Under the pieces are notes generated by a model. That model was not told where the DNA came from and did no database searches. It saw only the letters and a list, made by a program, of their open reading frames with translations. The position numbers and the translations under genes are program-made. Shown here in pieces: positions 13,917-27,277 of a stretch of DNA of 64,000 bases. Position 1 is the first letter of the stretch, and each line of letters opens with the position of its first letter. Source of the stretch: Ichthyophthirius multifiliis (lineage: Eukaryota; Ciliophora; Oligohymenophorea; Hymenostomatida); the NCBI RefSeq assembly GCF_000220395.1, contig NW_004086143.1, positions 62,001-126,000 on the forward strand. The letters run 5' to 3'.

Positions 13917-14143
13917 TAATAAAATGGAAAATATATATAAAATAATAAAAATAAATTTTAATGAAGAAATTAATAATTTAAATTTTATTTTTATTAAAAA
14001 TAATATAAATTGAATAAAGATAATTATTAAGATTATTGAAGATAAATAAAAATTAAAATATATAGTATATATTTATATATATATATATTTATTTTTCTTT
14101 TTTAAATAAATTAATATTAAAATAAATTTCTACTTAAAAAAAT

Positions 14144-14151
14144 AAAAAAAA
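14144..14151 (-). terminator. Pol III T-run terminator of tRNA-Arg
   Basis: Eight A on the + strand (T8 on the transcribed strand) start a few bases after the tRNA 3' end. Confidence 0.8.
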
Positions 14152-14154
14152 TGG

Positions 14155-14226
14155 CAACCAGGGTGGGACTCGAACCCACAACCTTCAGATTAGAAGTCTG
14201 CTGCGCTACCATTGCGCCACCCGGCT
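14155..14226 (-). tRNA. tRNA-Arg (anticodon UCU)
   Basis: A 72-nt cloverleaf without intron. The acceptor stem AGCCGGG pairs with CCTGGTT (two G-U pairs). The D arm is GCGC/GCGC around AATGGTA. The anticodon stem is CAGA/TCTG with loop CTTCTAA, giving anticodon TCT. The T arm is GTGGG-TTCGAGT-CCCAC, with discriminator G. It reads AGA, the dominant Arg codon of this AT-rich genome. Confidence 0.95.
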
Positions 14227-15173
14227 GAGAATAAGTATAATAAAAATATAAAAAAATATATTTTATTAGAAATATTGAATATTTACTATATATAGAATTA
14301 ATAATTATATCTTTACATAATTTTTATTATTTTTATTATCTTTTTAATTTTTATTTTTAATAAAACAAAAAAATTATCATTTGACAATAGTGTAAATCTT
14401 TATTTTAAAATAAAAACTATATGACTATATTGTTTTGTATTATATATTTTTATGTAGCATATCAAATAATACTATTTCTATATTTAAAAATTAATTTTAT
14501 CTATAAATATTATTATTATAAATTATTTATATGTTTTTTAAATCTTATATATAATTTTATTCTTGGATTTATTTTTTAATATTAAATTTTTTTTATATAT
14601 TATAGTCTTTTAAGTTATAAGAATAACATAAAAATTTTTACAGTATAATAATTTTATATATGGAGTAATTAAAAAATTATATGAGTATTAAGTTTTATAA
14701 TTTTTACTTTTAAAATGGATTTAGATAAATTTTTTAATTTATAAAATAGATATAATTAAATTTAAGAGAACTTAATATATATGAAAGATAAAAAAAACAT
14801 TAAAACAAAGAACAATTTATGTGATGTTTTATATATTAAAAAAGGAAAAAAATATAACATCCAATTTTTTATAATTGCTACAGGTAATCATATTTAAAAT
14901 AATAAAAATAAAAAATATATTTTATTAATAATTTATTGAAAAATTACATATATAATTTTATGCACCTAAATATTTTTAAAATAATTATAATTATACTCAA
15001 AAACATTTCAAATTTAATATATTAAAATAAAAAATATTTAATATATTAAATATAAATTATAATTAAATTATATATATATATATATTTTTATATTTAATAT
15101 AAATATATATCATAATTAGTTAGAAATTGAAAATATTATTTTTTTAGAAAATATATAAACATATTATATATCT
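14227..15173. other. AT-rich intergenic DNA
   Basis: No coding signal seen between the tRNA and the 3' end of the Q/N-rich kinase. Confidence 0.5.
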
Positions 15174-15822
15174 TCACAATTCAATTTATACTAATAATTG
15201 CTAAACACCATATATTATTTATTAAATTTAATCTTTATAAAAGTTTTATTGTTGATTTTATTCAAATTATGATTAATACTTTTTCAAAAATTAAAATATT
15301 TAATTAATAATTTATTTTAAATGATTTTATTTATTTTTTAAATTATTTTATTCTTATATATATTATTATTAAATTTATTAGCTTATTTATTCTTTTTATT
15401 AGAAATTATTTATTTATTATTTTAATTAATTATTTTATTTAATAATTTTATTTATATTTATTTATTCATCACAATTTATTCCTTATTAACAAATTTTGCA
15501 TAAGTTTTATTAAAGTTTATAATTAAATTATTATAATTAATATTTATATTAGTCAATTTATTAAGTTTAATAATTTATAACTTAATTATTATTAATTATC
15601 TATTGATTTAAAATATTTTTTTCTTATTAATAATTATTGTTTTAATCAATTTTATATTATTCAAATTATTATAATATTAAGACAAGATCATTTTTTAATT
15701 ATTCTATTTTAGAATTTAATAAATTATTTTAAATTTACAAATTTAATATTTAATCTTATTTTTGATCAATAGATTCATTGCTAATATTATTTACATATTA
15801 TTGAATTTATTATTATTTTAGA

Positions 15823-15884
<62 letters not shown>

Positions 15885-17798
15885 TTATTATGTATTTTCA
15901 ATTTTTTTAATCTTTATCTTTTTTTCTTATTTTTAAATATTATTAATTATTTTATCTGTTATATTTGTTTATTCTTCATTATTATTTTCATTTTTTTTAA
16001 TATTTACATTTTCTTTCTTTTTTTATTAAATTTATTCATATTTTTGGTTTAAATCGTCTTAATTTTACTATTGGTTATTATTTTAATCAATATTTTTATT
16101 AATTATTTATTTTTATATATTTTATTATATTTATGTTTATATTTAATTTTAGTCTTCATTTATAAAAACTAATTAATTATTATTTTAAAATATTATTTAT
16201 TTTTATTCTTATTATTTTATTTATTATAATTATTTAATATCTTAATTTTTTTAATCGTTTTACTATTATAAATTTTATATTTACATTTTTTAATCATCAA
16301 TTTAATTATTCATATTATTTAATTTTATTTGTAAATTACATTGTTCTTTTTAAATATTTAAAATAATTTATTATTTTTAATTAAGTTATTATTCTTAATT
16401 TTAAATAATTTAAATATTTTTTTATTCATTTTCAATTTTTATTTATAACTATTTTTAAATTTATTCATTAATTTATTAAAATTATTATATTTTTTATTCA
16501 AAAGTCATTATTTATTACTAATACTAATTTTATTTTTAATTAAGAAGATTATTATATTAATTAATTTGTTATTTTAATTACTAATTATACTATATTTACA
16601 TTTTTTCGATTATTTAATTATTATTTTACAATAGCTGATTTTAATCATTTTAAAAAAATTATTATTAGTCAAATATTTATTAGTTTTTTTAATATTCTAC
16701 TTCTATATTTTTCTCTTTTAAATTTTTAAACTATTTATTTTTATTATATTCATTAATTATTTAGTTATTATTATTTTATTGATTATTTTATAACACTTAC
16801 ATTATTTAAGCATTATTTTATTATTCAATTTCTTATTAAATCAAACTTATTCTTTCTTTTATTTATTATATATCAATTCTTTTTTTTGGTTCTTTTTATA
16901 TTATATCATTTATTAATTCAACTAAAGAATTAGGTTTAATCTTACTCCATCCTTAAGCTTCTCTGTATAAGTTTTAATCGCAAATAAACATATTTTAGTT
17001 ATCTTGTGTATATTATTAGTAAATTTAATTATATATCTGATGTAGTTATTTATAGTCTTTTACTATTTAATATATTTAGCCTTATTTGATTTGCATTTTA
17101 GCCTTTAAATAGTTTTGATCCTGTAATAAGTTCATGTATAATACATCCTAAAGACCAAATATCTACTTTTTTATTATATTCTAAATTTTGTAAATCAAGC
17201 ATTTCAGGTGCCATATAATTAATAGTCCCTACTTTTGTCTTTAAATTAAAATGTAAAATATAAATTGCAAATATTTAATTATTACTTTCATTATTTCTTA
17301 TGTTTTTCCAAGTCCGTAATCGGCTAATTTTAAAATTATATCTTTCTAATTACAATATTTAATTAATATATTATCTAGTTTAATATCTCTATGAGAAAGG
17401 TTATTATCATGTAAAGATTTTAATCCATTAAGTATTTACAAAATAAAATCTAATACTTCATTATTATTTAATTATCTGTTTAATTTTTTATATAAATATT
17501 AGCTTAAAGAATATTCACAAAGATCCATAATAATATAATAAATATCTTCTTAATTTTATATTATATCAATAATTTATAATAAATTATCGTTTCCTTATAT
17601 TTTCTAGACTTCACGACAAATTTATATTTCTTTTTCGAAATATAGATTTTAAGTCAATCCATCATGTAGCTTTGATTTTAGCTCTTTTATTGCAACCTAT
17701 CAATTTTTATATATTCCTTTATATACACACGCGAACCCTCCTTATCCAATTTTTTAATTTTCGTAAAAATAACATTCATTAGTTATTTATTTTTTCAT
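15174..17798 (-). CDS. Protein kinase with a giant Gln/Asn-rich tail
   Basis: Three exons (introns 17239-17285 and 17003-17063), about 838 codons. N-terminal kinase domain: glycine loop [18 protein letters not shown] lysine, catalytic loop [21 protein letters not shown] (DYG for DFG), [19 protein letters not shown], and a C-lobe ending [12 protein letters not shown]. From about residue 270 the same frame runs more than 570 codons without TGA, rich in Q, N, I, K and E. It includes a pure polyQ run encoded by (TAA)n at 15823-15881. The tail has coiled-coil-like heptads and prion-like composition. Codon 33 (17700-17702) is an in-frame TGA between beta strands 2 and 3. It may be a mutation, sequence error or readthrough site. 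Family membership beyond Ser/Thr kinase is unclear. Confidence 0.75.
15823..15881 (-). repeat. (TAA)n tract encoding polyglutamine
   Basis: About 20 consecutive TAA triplets on the minus strand, in frame with the kinase tail. Under the ciliate code they read as an uninterrupted Gln run. Confidence 0.85.
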
Positions 17799-19171
17799 AT
17801 TTTTTTTTTATTGTTTTTTATAAATTTATATATAAGGGTATTAAAATAAATAATAACACCTTATAAGGCGAAAAAATATTAAATTTAATATATAAAAAAA
17901 AATATTATAAAATTGTAAATTTTGATTGTATATTTTAAAATAGAATTAAACTTTTAATGTAATTATTATTTTTAAACTTTTATTATTATTATTTTTAACT
18001 TAAACTGAAAAAATAATGAATTTTAATCATAATATTATGATAGCTAATTTTTGGTATATTACCTTATTTTTCTAAGCTATTTTTAATTTTTAATTAAAAT
18101 TATTAATATTATTATATTATTTACATATTTATTTCACTATTTAAATTATTGTTGAAAAATTATAAATTTTTTTCTTTCTTTTTATAATAATTTTTTTTTT
18201 TTTTCATTAATTTTATTTGTCTTAAAATTAACTATTTAATAAATATTTTTTTATTTAGTTAAAAAAAGGAAAAAATAAAATCTACAATATATTTTAATAA
18301 TATTGAATTTATTTTTTATAATAAATAAATAAATAAAATTATGTTTTTTTTTATCTAAAATAAATAAAGATTTTTTTTTCCTTCTTGATATTAAAAGGAG
18401 TATTTTATAAAAATTTAGATCTTTTTTCGTAAATCCTTATTAAAAAATACTATTAAAGTTTCCCTATTTTAAATAATTTCAATGTGTTTTGTATTTATAA
18501 GAATATTAAGCTCTTTATAAATATTTTATATTATTTATTTATAATTTTTATTTTTAGAATGTTTTTAAATATTTATATTCTTATTTAAATGATATTTATT
18601 TATTTATTTTATTTTTTCTTATAATTTAATTTTTAAATTAGATTGTTTATTGATATTTACTGAATAATAATAATAAAAAAACACGAAAAATAAATAATAT
18701 ATTTTAACTATTATTTTTTCATATTTTTTTATATTTTTCTATAATTTATTCCTTTATTATTAAACTAAAATCAATATAATAAAATAGATAACTTCCTTTT
18801 TTGTTATTATTAATTGATTTTTTAAAAAAATAAACCAAAAAATATGAACAAGTAAAATATTATTATATTATTCTAATTATAGAATTTTACTTAATTTTTG
18901 AATAAAGACTCAATTCTTACTCGCTAAAAATCTATTTATTTATAAATAAAATAAATTAAAACTATATCGCATTTTTTTTCTAATAATAAATAAAAAAGCT
19001 ATTCTTTAAATAATCATAATAAATTGATTATATATACTTAATTTTATTTAAGTAAATCCACTATAAAAAAACAATATTTTTTTTGTTTTGTTTCAAAATA
19101 TTTATTCATATTATTTTATTTATCTGTTAAAAATAAAATACAAAAACATATATTTGCAAAAAAAAAAAATA
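17799..19171. other. AT-rich intergenic DNA
   Basis: No coding signal. Contains poly-T and poly-A runs only. Confidence 0.5.
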
Positions 19172-20348
19172 TCAAGGAACCCATGTAATAACTTCAACAG
19201 TTTATAAAATATAAGGAACTAAATATTCATTATCTTTATCTTCTTTAAGTTATTCTAACTTTGGTAAACATTCATGAGCAATTTTTCTTCCTACTGGATG
19301 TTCAGAAATAGAAGCAATTAATTAAATAATATTAAGTTTAGTCTAAAGAGAGGGATCATCTAATAATGAGATTATTTTTTAAAAATATTAATATTCCAAA
19401 ACCTTTTTTATAAAATAATAAAATAATTAAATTAAAAAAAATAACTTAAAATTTCGCTTAGTTTTTTTAAGCTAAAGAAGCTAAACAGATACTAGCAGCT
19501 TCTCTGACTGAACTTTACTAGTCTTCTAATTTTTAACATAAAGGCAATACACAATTAAGTTCCATTTCTTTGATTTTTCCTGTTTCCAAAAAACTAATAC
19601 AAGCTAAATTAATAGCCGAAAGTTCTCTAATCTTTTTTTTTAATAAAAATAAATAAAAAATAATACAATTATTTTATATTTCCAAAAAACAAAAAAATAC
19701 TTTTTAATTTCTATGTTCTAAATGGTTAGTTAGTCTTTAAATTGCTTCAGTTTATAAAATGATATCAGTTCCGCCTTCACCTTCAAGTAACTTTTTTATT
19801 AACTACAATACTTATATTAATATGCTTTCTTCTTTTTCTTCTATTAATTTGTCCACAAAAAGTGGTAATTTTTCAGCTATCAAAATATGTTCAGCTCCTA
19901 TTCTATATTCGGCCAAATTTAGCATTGCATTATATGAATTAGTTCTTATTTAAGAAACATTATCATCTATTAAAGAACAAATATTATGAATATGTGCTTT
20001 TTCAATAATTCTATCTCTCCCATAATTAAGAGAGCATACTTAAACAATAGAACGAGAAGCTAACTCCCTTATATTTTATGATTTATCTTAAAAATGCTTT
20101 ATTAAAACTTCCAATATATCGCTACTTAATAATGCCAAATTTATAAAATCTGATCTTCTAAAGTCTTCATTGATTTCTGTTAATATTTTTAATTTTAAAA
20201 TATCAGTTTCTTATACTAATTATCTTGCCATTTTTTCATATCGACGATCTCCAAATGCAAACTATAAGCTATTTTCTGGAGATTCTATGTAATCTAATTT
20301 ATTTCTATGATAAGATATTATGCGGTCGTTTGATAAATGGTTCTCCAT
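19172..20348 (-). CDS. RSPH14: RSPH14-like armadillo protein (radial spoke)
   Basis: Three exons (introns 19632-19700 and 19403-19445), 354 aa, near the length of animal RSPH14 (about 350). It begins near FAFGDRRYEKMARQLVQE, matching the conserved FG-R-A start of the family. It continues as helical armadillo/HEAT repeats: QNIRELASRSIVQVCSLN, QIRTNSYNAMLNLAEY and SVREAASICLASLAQ. It ends with a QLIASISEHPVGRKIAHECLP segment. RSPH14 is an axonemal radial-spoke component in motile cilia. The symbol is assigned by overall layout and remembered motifs; another cilium-associated armadillo protein is the alternative. Confidence 0.7.
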
Positions 20349-20476
20349 TGTATTTATTTGTTTTTTTGTTTAAGTTTTATTTTATTTTTATATATATATA
20401 TATATAAATTTTTAAATAATTTAATTGTTTTTTATTTTTTATTTTTTTCATATAAATAAATCATTTTTAGTTATCT

Positions 20477-21923
20477 TCATTTCTTTTATTTAATAAAATA
20501 CAAATGAATATTTTGCCATTTATTAAGATATTATTATTTCTTTTTCAATAAAATCATATATAGTTAATAATTATTAAATAAATATTTAAAATAATTCTTC
20601 ATTTGCAATATTAAAATTACTTTAAGCATGAATATTAAACATTTATATGAAAATATTTGTACTTTTAGTTTATAAAGGTTTGAAACTTTTTAATAATTGC
20701 CCTAATTTTTACTAAACTAATTTATATTTTTCTAACTTTTAAGGAAGACTGTCCTCTTTTATTAATTTTTAAATAAAGAAATTATTAAGAGAACTATAAA
20801 AGAATTATTTTTAGAAATTTTAATATTCAAATAAGGTAGAAATAATAAAATGGAGAAGTTTTATTTCATAAAATCTTTAATATTACCTAATTTTGTTTTT
20901 CTCACTAATAATACAATTTTCAATATTACAAAAAAGTTTGTCAATAAAAGTTTAAATTTAAGCCAAACAAAATATTTTTTTTCTTTCTATAAAAAAATAT
21001 TAGAATTATTAAAAATAAGCTTTTCGTTTCCAAAAGAATCTTCGAATTTCACATTTAATTCTTTCCCATTTCCCCTAAAAAAATTACTTACCAAATATTA
21101 AACTATATCTTTAAAGTTCCATCTATTATCTTAATAAAAAGCTAAACTATGATTTATTAAATAATGGCTATAAACTAAATTTTAATCAATTACTAATTGT
21201 TAAGAGTTTTTTTCATATTTATTTATTTATATAATCAAATGTTTGTTTAAATCAATATTTTAATCAAAATTTATCAGAAAAGGATGTTTTAATTAATGAT
21301 TCATTTAATATAATATTATACCTAGACTCCAAACATCATTTTTAAAAGAATCATATTGTCTTGTAAATATTATTTCCGGTGATTAATAAAAAGGTGGGCC
21401 TATTATTGTATTATTTAATGGAAAAAATTCTTTGCAAACCCTAAATCTATAATTCTTATCTCATCTATATCTTATAAATAAAGTATATTTGTTGTTTTTA
21501 TGTCTCTAAGAGAAAATCCTAATTAATGTAATGCCGAAATTCCTAAACAAATTTAATAATAATAATGTAGTTATTTCATTTCTGTTAATTATTCGTTATT
21601 TTTTTCTAAAAAATCTTAAAAAGTAATGCTATTCTAATAATATTTAGTTATTATATAACAATTAAAATCATCCTAAAAACTATATATGTATTCTAAAATG
21701 TATTTAAATTTTTAATTTATAGTTAGCATTTTTTAACTTATTCTAAAATTTTTATTTCTTTCTCAAATAATTTTGATTGATTGTTCTATTTTAATATTTA
21801 TTTTATTACTATTATCTATTTATTTTAAGTATTATAACCTAAATATACTACTGAAAAACATCCATATCCAATTTATTTTATATATTATATATTATTTTTT
21901 TATAAAATATCTTATACATTCAT
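20477..21923 (-). CDS. Divergent protein kinase with two apparent frameshifts
   Basis: Start ATG 21923. The glycine loop KQIGYGCFSVVYLG and VIKQI lysine are in one frame. The hinge (YILEYIYSFQDDFNCYIITK) and catalytic part (FSLRDIKTTNIL, IIDLGFAK) are in a second. PPFYQSPEII, NDVWSLGIILYQM and an open tail of about 250 codons to TGA at 20477 are in a third. Both shifts are -1, near A runs around 21731 and 21430. No GT-AG intron explains them. HRD is LRD and DFG is DLG, so activity is doubtful. Options are a recent pseudogene, homopolymer sequence errors or real frameshifting. The tail without TGA argues against a long-dead gene. Confidence 0.55.
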
Positions 21924-22789
21924 AATTTAATAATATTATTAATATTCTTATTTATTTTATAAAAATAAATAATATTTATTAATATTTATAAATATTTTCA
22001 ATTATAATTATATTTATTCAATTATATACTATATATAGATTTGTTAAATTTTTTATTTTAATTTATAAAATTTTATTTCTTATTTTAAATATATGAATCA
22101 ATTAAAAATATATTGTTATGTTTTATTTTTTAATTTTTTTTTTATATATAAATATATAAATATATATATATATATAATTAACAATAATTTATAAATTATT
22201 TATTTTATTAATATTTTTTTTTTATTTATATCAAAAAATCATAATAATTTATGGATAAACTCTATATACTTTACTAATTATCTAATTCTTTCACTTTATA
22301 TTTATATAAAGCAGGTATATATTGAATTATACATATAGTTATAACTCAATAAAAACTTAAATTTGATTATTATACATTTTAAAAATTGATTTTTTTTTTT
22401 TATTAAAATTTATTTAATAATAATAATTGTTTATTTTTTCTTATATGATAAAAAACCTAACTAAATATACTAATAAATAAGTTTTAGATAAAATGTATTA
22501 TAATTTTAAAAATTTATTAGCATAATTTTACAAAAAATAGCTTTAATATTATATAAAAATAAATATTATTATTTAAATATAAAAATATAAAAAATATAAA
22601 ATAATTTTACATTGGATATTTTATTAATATTTTTATGTCGCAGTATTTTTGTTTGATTATTTTGATATTTTGATATTTAACAAAATTTAACAAAATACAA
22701 TAAAATTAAATAAAAACTTATATTTTATATTATTAAAAATATATAAATTAAAATTGAAATTTTATTTATTTATATAAAAAAAATTCAAT
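21924..22789. other. Divergent intergenic region
   Basis: AT-rich spacer between the minus-strand kinase and the plus-strand cullin; no gene seen. Promoters of both should lie here. Confidence 0.5.
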
Positions 22790-25429
22790 ATGAATCAACC
22801 TTTATATAAACCCAAAACTGAATAAGAAACTGCTGAAATATTAAAAAAAGCAGATGTTATAATAAATAGTGTTCGTTAAAATTTTCGAACTGGATTAAAT
22901 ATAAATTTTACAAATGCTGATTATTGCATATTAAATTCGTAAAAAAAATAAAATAAAATAATACATATATAAAAAATTATATTAATATAAAGAGAAATAC
23001 GTAATACAGATAAATTTGATTTAATAGGATAATGGTAAGAATCATGTGTAAATTCATTTATAAAAGAAATAAAATAAGAATTATAAATATCAAAAAATAA
23101 AAATATCCAAGAAGAAGAATATATAAAAATGATATCTAAGCATTACAATAATTTTCTCATATTAACACTATGGATAAATAAATTTTTATAATCTCATGAT
23201 ATTTTTTATTTTAAAGCTAAAAGATAAACATCATGTTAAAGGGCTTGCTTTGAGATTTTTAGAAAAGATTATTTTAGTGATTTAAAAAAAGATTTGATAT
23301 CAAACATTTTTAAATTTGTAAGTAAGGCAAGAGAAAATTAAGATGTTCCGAAAGAAGACTTAAAGCGTTTAATTTAAATTTATAATGATTAAGATTTTAA
23401 AGAAGAAATTAAAATCGAAGAAGACCGCTAAAGTCATAAATTAAGAGTTATTTCTGATTCAGCAGTCGAAAAAACCCAAAATAATAACTTTAGTAGTGAA
23501 GATCAAGATATTAGTTAATATAGTTATAAAACACTTTTTGAAAATCCTTATATTGAAGAAGTATATTATAAAATTATAGATACATTTTTTTTTATAACAT
23601 AATAAATAATAAAAAGATATCAAAATATCTAAATCAAAAAGTAAGTGATTGGTCGAATAAAAATACTCCTGAATATGTGCAAGTAGCTCTTATAGTAATA
23701 TCTAAAGAAGAATAACTATGCCATGATTATTATCCTCGCTCTTTTTAATAAGTAACAGAAACAATAAATTAAATATTCATTTCTAAGTAAGATGATAAAC
23801 TTTTAGATCATTATAGTGGAATAGAAAATATGTTAAGACATTAAAAAAATAACGAAATCTAAGATTTATATTAGTTATTAAAAAGAACAAAGCCTTCCTT
23901 ATAAAAGTTAGCCACGAAAATAAGAGTCTTTTATGAAGGAAGAATTGCTGATATATGTAAAGAAAGTGATGAAAAGTTAAAAATAGGTTAATAAGAAAAA
24001 TCTAAAAATCCTATAGATTTAAAAAGTAATTATTTAAAAAAATAAAATAAAAAATATATAAATAGCTGAACTATCTATTGAATGGGTAAAATAAATCATT
24101 AATTTAAAAAACTTTTTAGATGATTAAATTTCTACATTATTTAATAAAGATATCGAAATTGAAAAAGCAAGAGATAATGCTTTTTAAATGGGTTTAAGGT
24201 GTTTCAAAATGTCTGCTTTATACCTTTCCATTTATTCAGATTAAATAATGAAAACATGTTATTTTTTTATTTATATGTAAATTTATATAATTTTATTATA
24301 AAAAAGAATATTCTGATGATGAAATAACATTAAAAATATAAGAGATAACAACAATATTTAATTATTTAAATACATCAAGGGATGAATTTTTAATATATTA
24401 TCAATAAAGATTATGTCGAAGACTGATTACTTTTTCTTCTAAAAATATGATAGCAGAAAAATAAATAGTTACAAAGTTTAAGGTTTATAAAAAATAAAAA
24501 TTATATTAATTTTTTAAAAATATAATCTTTAAAGAATTAAGTAGGTGCATTACCAACTTTAAACAGTTTATAAAACATGATATAAGACATAGAAACAAAT
24601 GAATAATATAAAAATTATATACAACAAGATAACCTAAGTATTTATGTATTAAATAGTGTTTCTTGGCCTTTAAAAAAAGTTCAATTAGAGAGATGTATTT
24701 TCCCTTCTTCTTTTAAAGATGCAATTGATTCATTTATGAACAATTTTAAAAATAATTTTAAATAAAGAAAGTTAGGATGGCTTTTTAACGAAGGTTCGGC
24801 AGAAATTAACTTTTTAAGTAATAATAAAAAGGCATTTTAAGGAAAGTTTATTTTAAGAACTTCAACATATTAAATGTTAATTTGTATGAAAATAAAAGAA
24901 TTAAGCACATGCAAAGTCTCTGATTTAATTGAAGGAACTGGAATTTCTAAAGAAACATTTGATTTGAATTTTAAAAATCTTATTAAAAATAAAATACTTT
25001 TTACATAAGAAGGGGAATAATATACTGAAGAGTCTATTGTTTAAATTAATACATAATTCGAAAATCCTAAAAAAGTTATTAATATAGTTCCAAGATAGAC
25101 TGTTTAGGTTTTATTTTATTTATTTTTTGTCAATAAAAAATATTATTATAATTAAATTTAAGGTTTCTTAATAAGAAAAAGATGAAGTTGCGTTAAAAGT
25201 TGAATATTAAAGAACTTGTATGATTAAATCTTATCTAGTTAAAATTATGAAATCAAAAAAAGTAATGAAATATAATGATTTGCTTAAAGAAACTATTGAG
25301 TTAATAAGATAATTTGGAAGAACTTTTGAACCTAAAATTCCTCATGTTAAAAAATGCTTGGAAGATTTATAGGGAGAATATGTTAATAGAAATGCTGATG
25401 ATCCTAATATTTATGAATATATACCTTGA
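22790..25429 (+). CDS. Cullin (E3 ubiquitin-ligase scaffold)
   Basis: Seven exons (introns 22939-22992, 23561-23616, 24026-24065, 24258-24306, 24483-24534 and 25108-25162) give 777 aa, the usual cullin size. The cullin-homology part includes FLIYYQQRLCRRLI (family YKRLLARRLL), then SWPLKKVQLERCIFP. A winged-helix end contains YLVKIMKSKKVMKYNDLL, where the Lys after VKIM (about residue 719) is the expected NEDD8 acceptor. The C-terminus is NIYEYIP, matching the family Y-x-Y-L/I-A. Cullins bind a RING protein at the C-terminus and substrate adaptors at the N-terminus. The subtype (CUL1, 3 or 4) is not resolved. All splice phases agree. Confidence 0.93.
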
Positions 25430-27000
25430 TATTTTAATAAATTATATATATATATATTTTATTTTATTTTCAAATAATTAAAAACATATATAAAATATAA
25501 ATTTAATAATTAAAATACGATAACGAAATATAAGGTTTTTTTAATATATAATTTAAAAATATAACATATATAAATATCAAAAATTAGATTAATTATATTA
25601 AAACAACTAAAATGTTAAAAATATTTGATAAAAAACCTTAAATATATACAGAATTTTATAATTCGGAAATTGTAAAAAAATAATACTTTATATAAATATT
25701 AAAAAATACCATTGACTATAAATGAGTCTTTAAATGTAAATGTAGACTTTTTTTTAAAAAATATTACCAATTATATCTATCAATATAAAAATATATAATT
25801 AGTATTCATAATTTCAAAGAAATATAAAAAGTTTTCCATCTTAATTGATTAAAAATTATACTTTATTTATTTATATCGAATATTTACAAACTTTATAAAT
25901 CCAAAAATCCTTTATATACTTCTGCTTTTGTAGAAATTTATTATTTTCCATTATTAAAAGAAGTAGGTCATAATTAAACTTTATTATATACTAAGAGCTA
26001 ATATTTTATGATAAAAATAAACGAATTATGAAATAAGCAATCAATTTTTTTTTTTATCGAAAAAAAACAATGAAACATATAAAAGCGAAAAGTAAAATTA
26101 TTGCTTTTTTTAATCCCACCCTCCCCCATAATGATTTTCATTCAAAGTAAAAATTATATATACTTTAGAAACAAAATAGGAGCAGGGTTATTTCTTACTT
26201 TGGAATTTTAAAAAATCTATAACTAATTTAATAATATTAATAAGCATTTAAATATTTTAATACTCTAAATTAACTCTATTAATTATTTATAATAAAAAGC
26301 TTATATAGAAATGGTTTGTATTGAAAAATGAAATATATTATTTAGAAAAAAAATAGCTTATTTGTTAATTTTAATTATTTAATGTCCTGAAAAAATTCTG
26401 GAATTCTTTATTCGTAGAGTATGTAGAAAATATTTTCATTTTTTACAATTGAAAAATTAATAAAGAGTTTCGAATATTTTTCTTAAAGTCTTTTGTGTGG
26501 ATTATGCTATTTATTTATATAAAATTATTTATAATGAATAACATAAAAAAAACATATTTTTCATCTCTAATTCTCATTTTTATACTTCTTTAATTATTTA
26601 TGTTATTTTTCTATTTAAAAATGAGTATTTTTACGTCTAAAACTGTTAAATTAGTATGTTTAATATAAAAATAAATTTAAAAGAATAAGAAAACCTTAAT
26701 AAGATTAATATATAATAATTATATTAAATTTTCGATATAATAAAATTTTGTTATTAAAATCCTTAAGAACTTACAATAAGAAAATATAATGCAATTATAA
26801 TGAAAATTAAGAATTTTTTATATTTAATAATAAAAAATTAAATAAATTATAATATTTATTTAATAATAATAATTAAATAATTTAAAAAAATATATATTAA
26901 GTATTTATAAATATTATAAAAAATTTTAAAAAATATTAAAATTCATAATAAATTATTTAAATTTTATTTATTATTAAATTAAATTAAATTAAATTAAAAG

Positions 27001-27073
<73 letters not shown>

Positions 27074-27277
27074 ATATTTAATTTTCAATAATATTAATGA
27101 GTTTTTTTAATATTTAATAATTTTTTTTATATTTTATGCTATTTTTACTTAATAATATATTAATTATACTTTTTATATATTGATTTTTGCGCCGAATCTG
27201 TTTTAAGTTTTTTTTTTTTTTTTTTGAAAATTTTTAATAATAATACTAATTGAAAAAAAAAAGAAATAAAAGGAAAT
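25430..27277. other. AT-rich intergenic DNA with an isolated C-run block
   Basis: Short open stretches at 25613-26000 on both strands look weakly protein-like, but none has a convincing start, splice pattern or motif. A C-rich block lies at 26115-26127 and an (AT)n array at 27003-27068. Confidence 0.4.
27003..27068. repeat. (AT)n microsatellite, about 66 bp
   Basis: Perfect alternating A/T upstream of the RING-BRCT gene. Confidence 0.95.

Noticed and set aside
15823-15881. Non-coding ATT microsatellite
   Set aside because: It is in frame with the kinase tail and flanked by hundreds of TGA-free, protein-like codons on both sides.
17673-17731. 30-nt mini-intron to remove the TGA of the Q/N kinase
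   Set aside because: It would delete the universally conserved second beta strand (VYKG), and 30 nt is below the other introns here; kept only as a remote alternative.
26115-26127. Telomere-like sequence
   Set aside because: C runs are irregular and do not show tandem CCCCAA or CCCTAA units.
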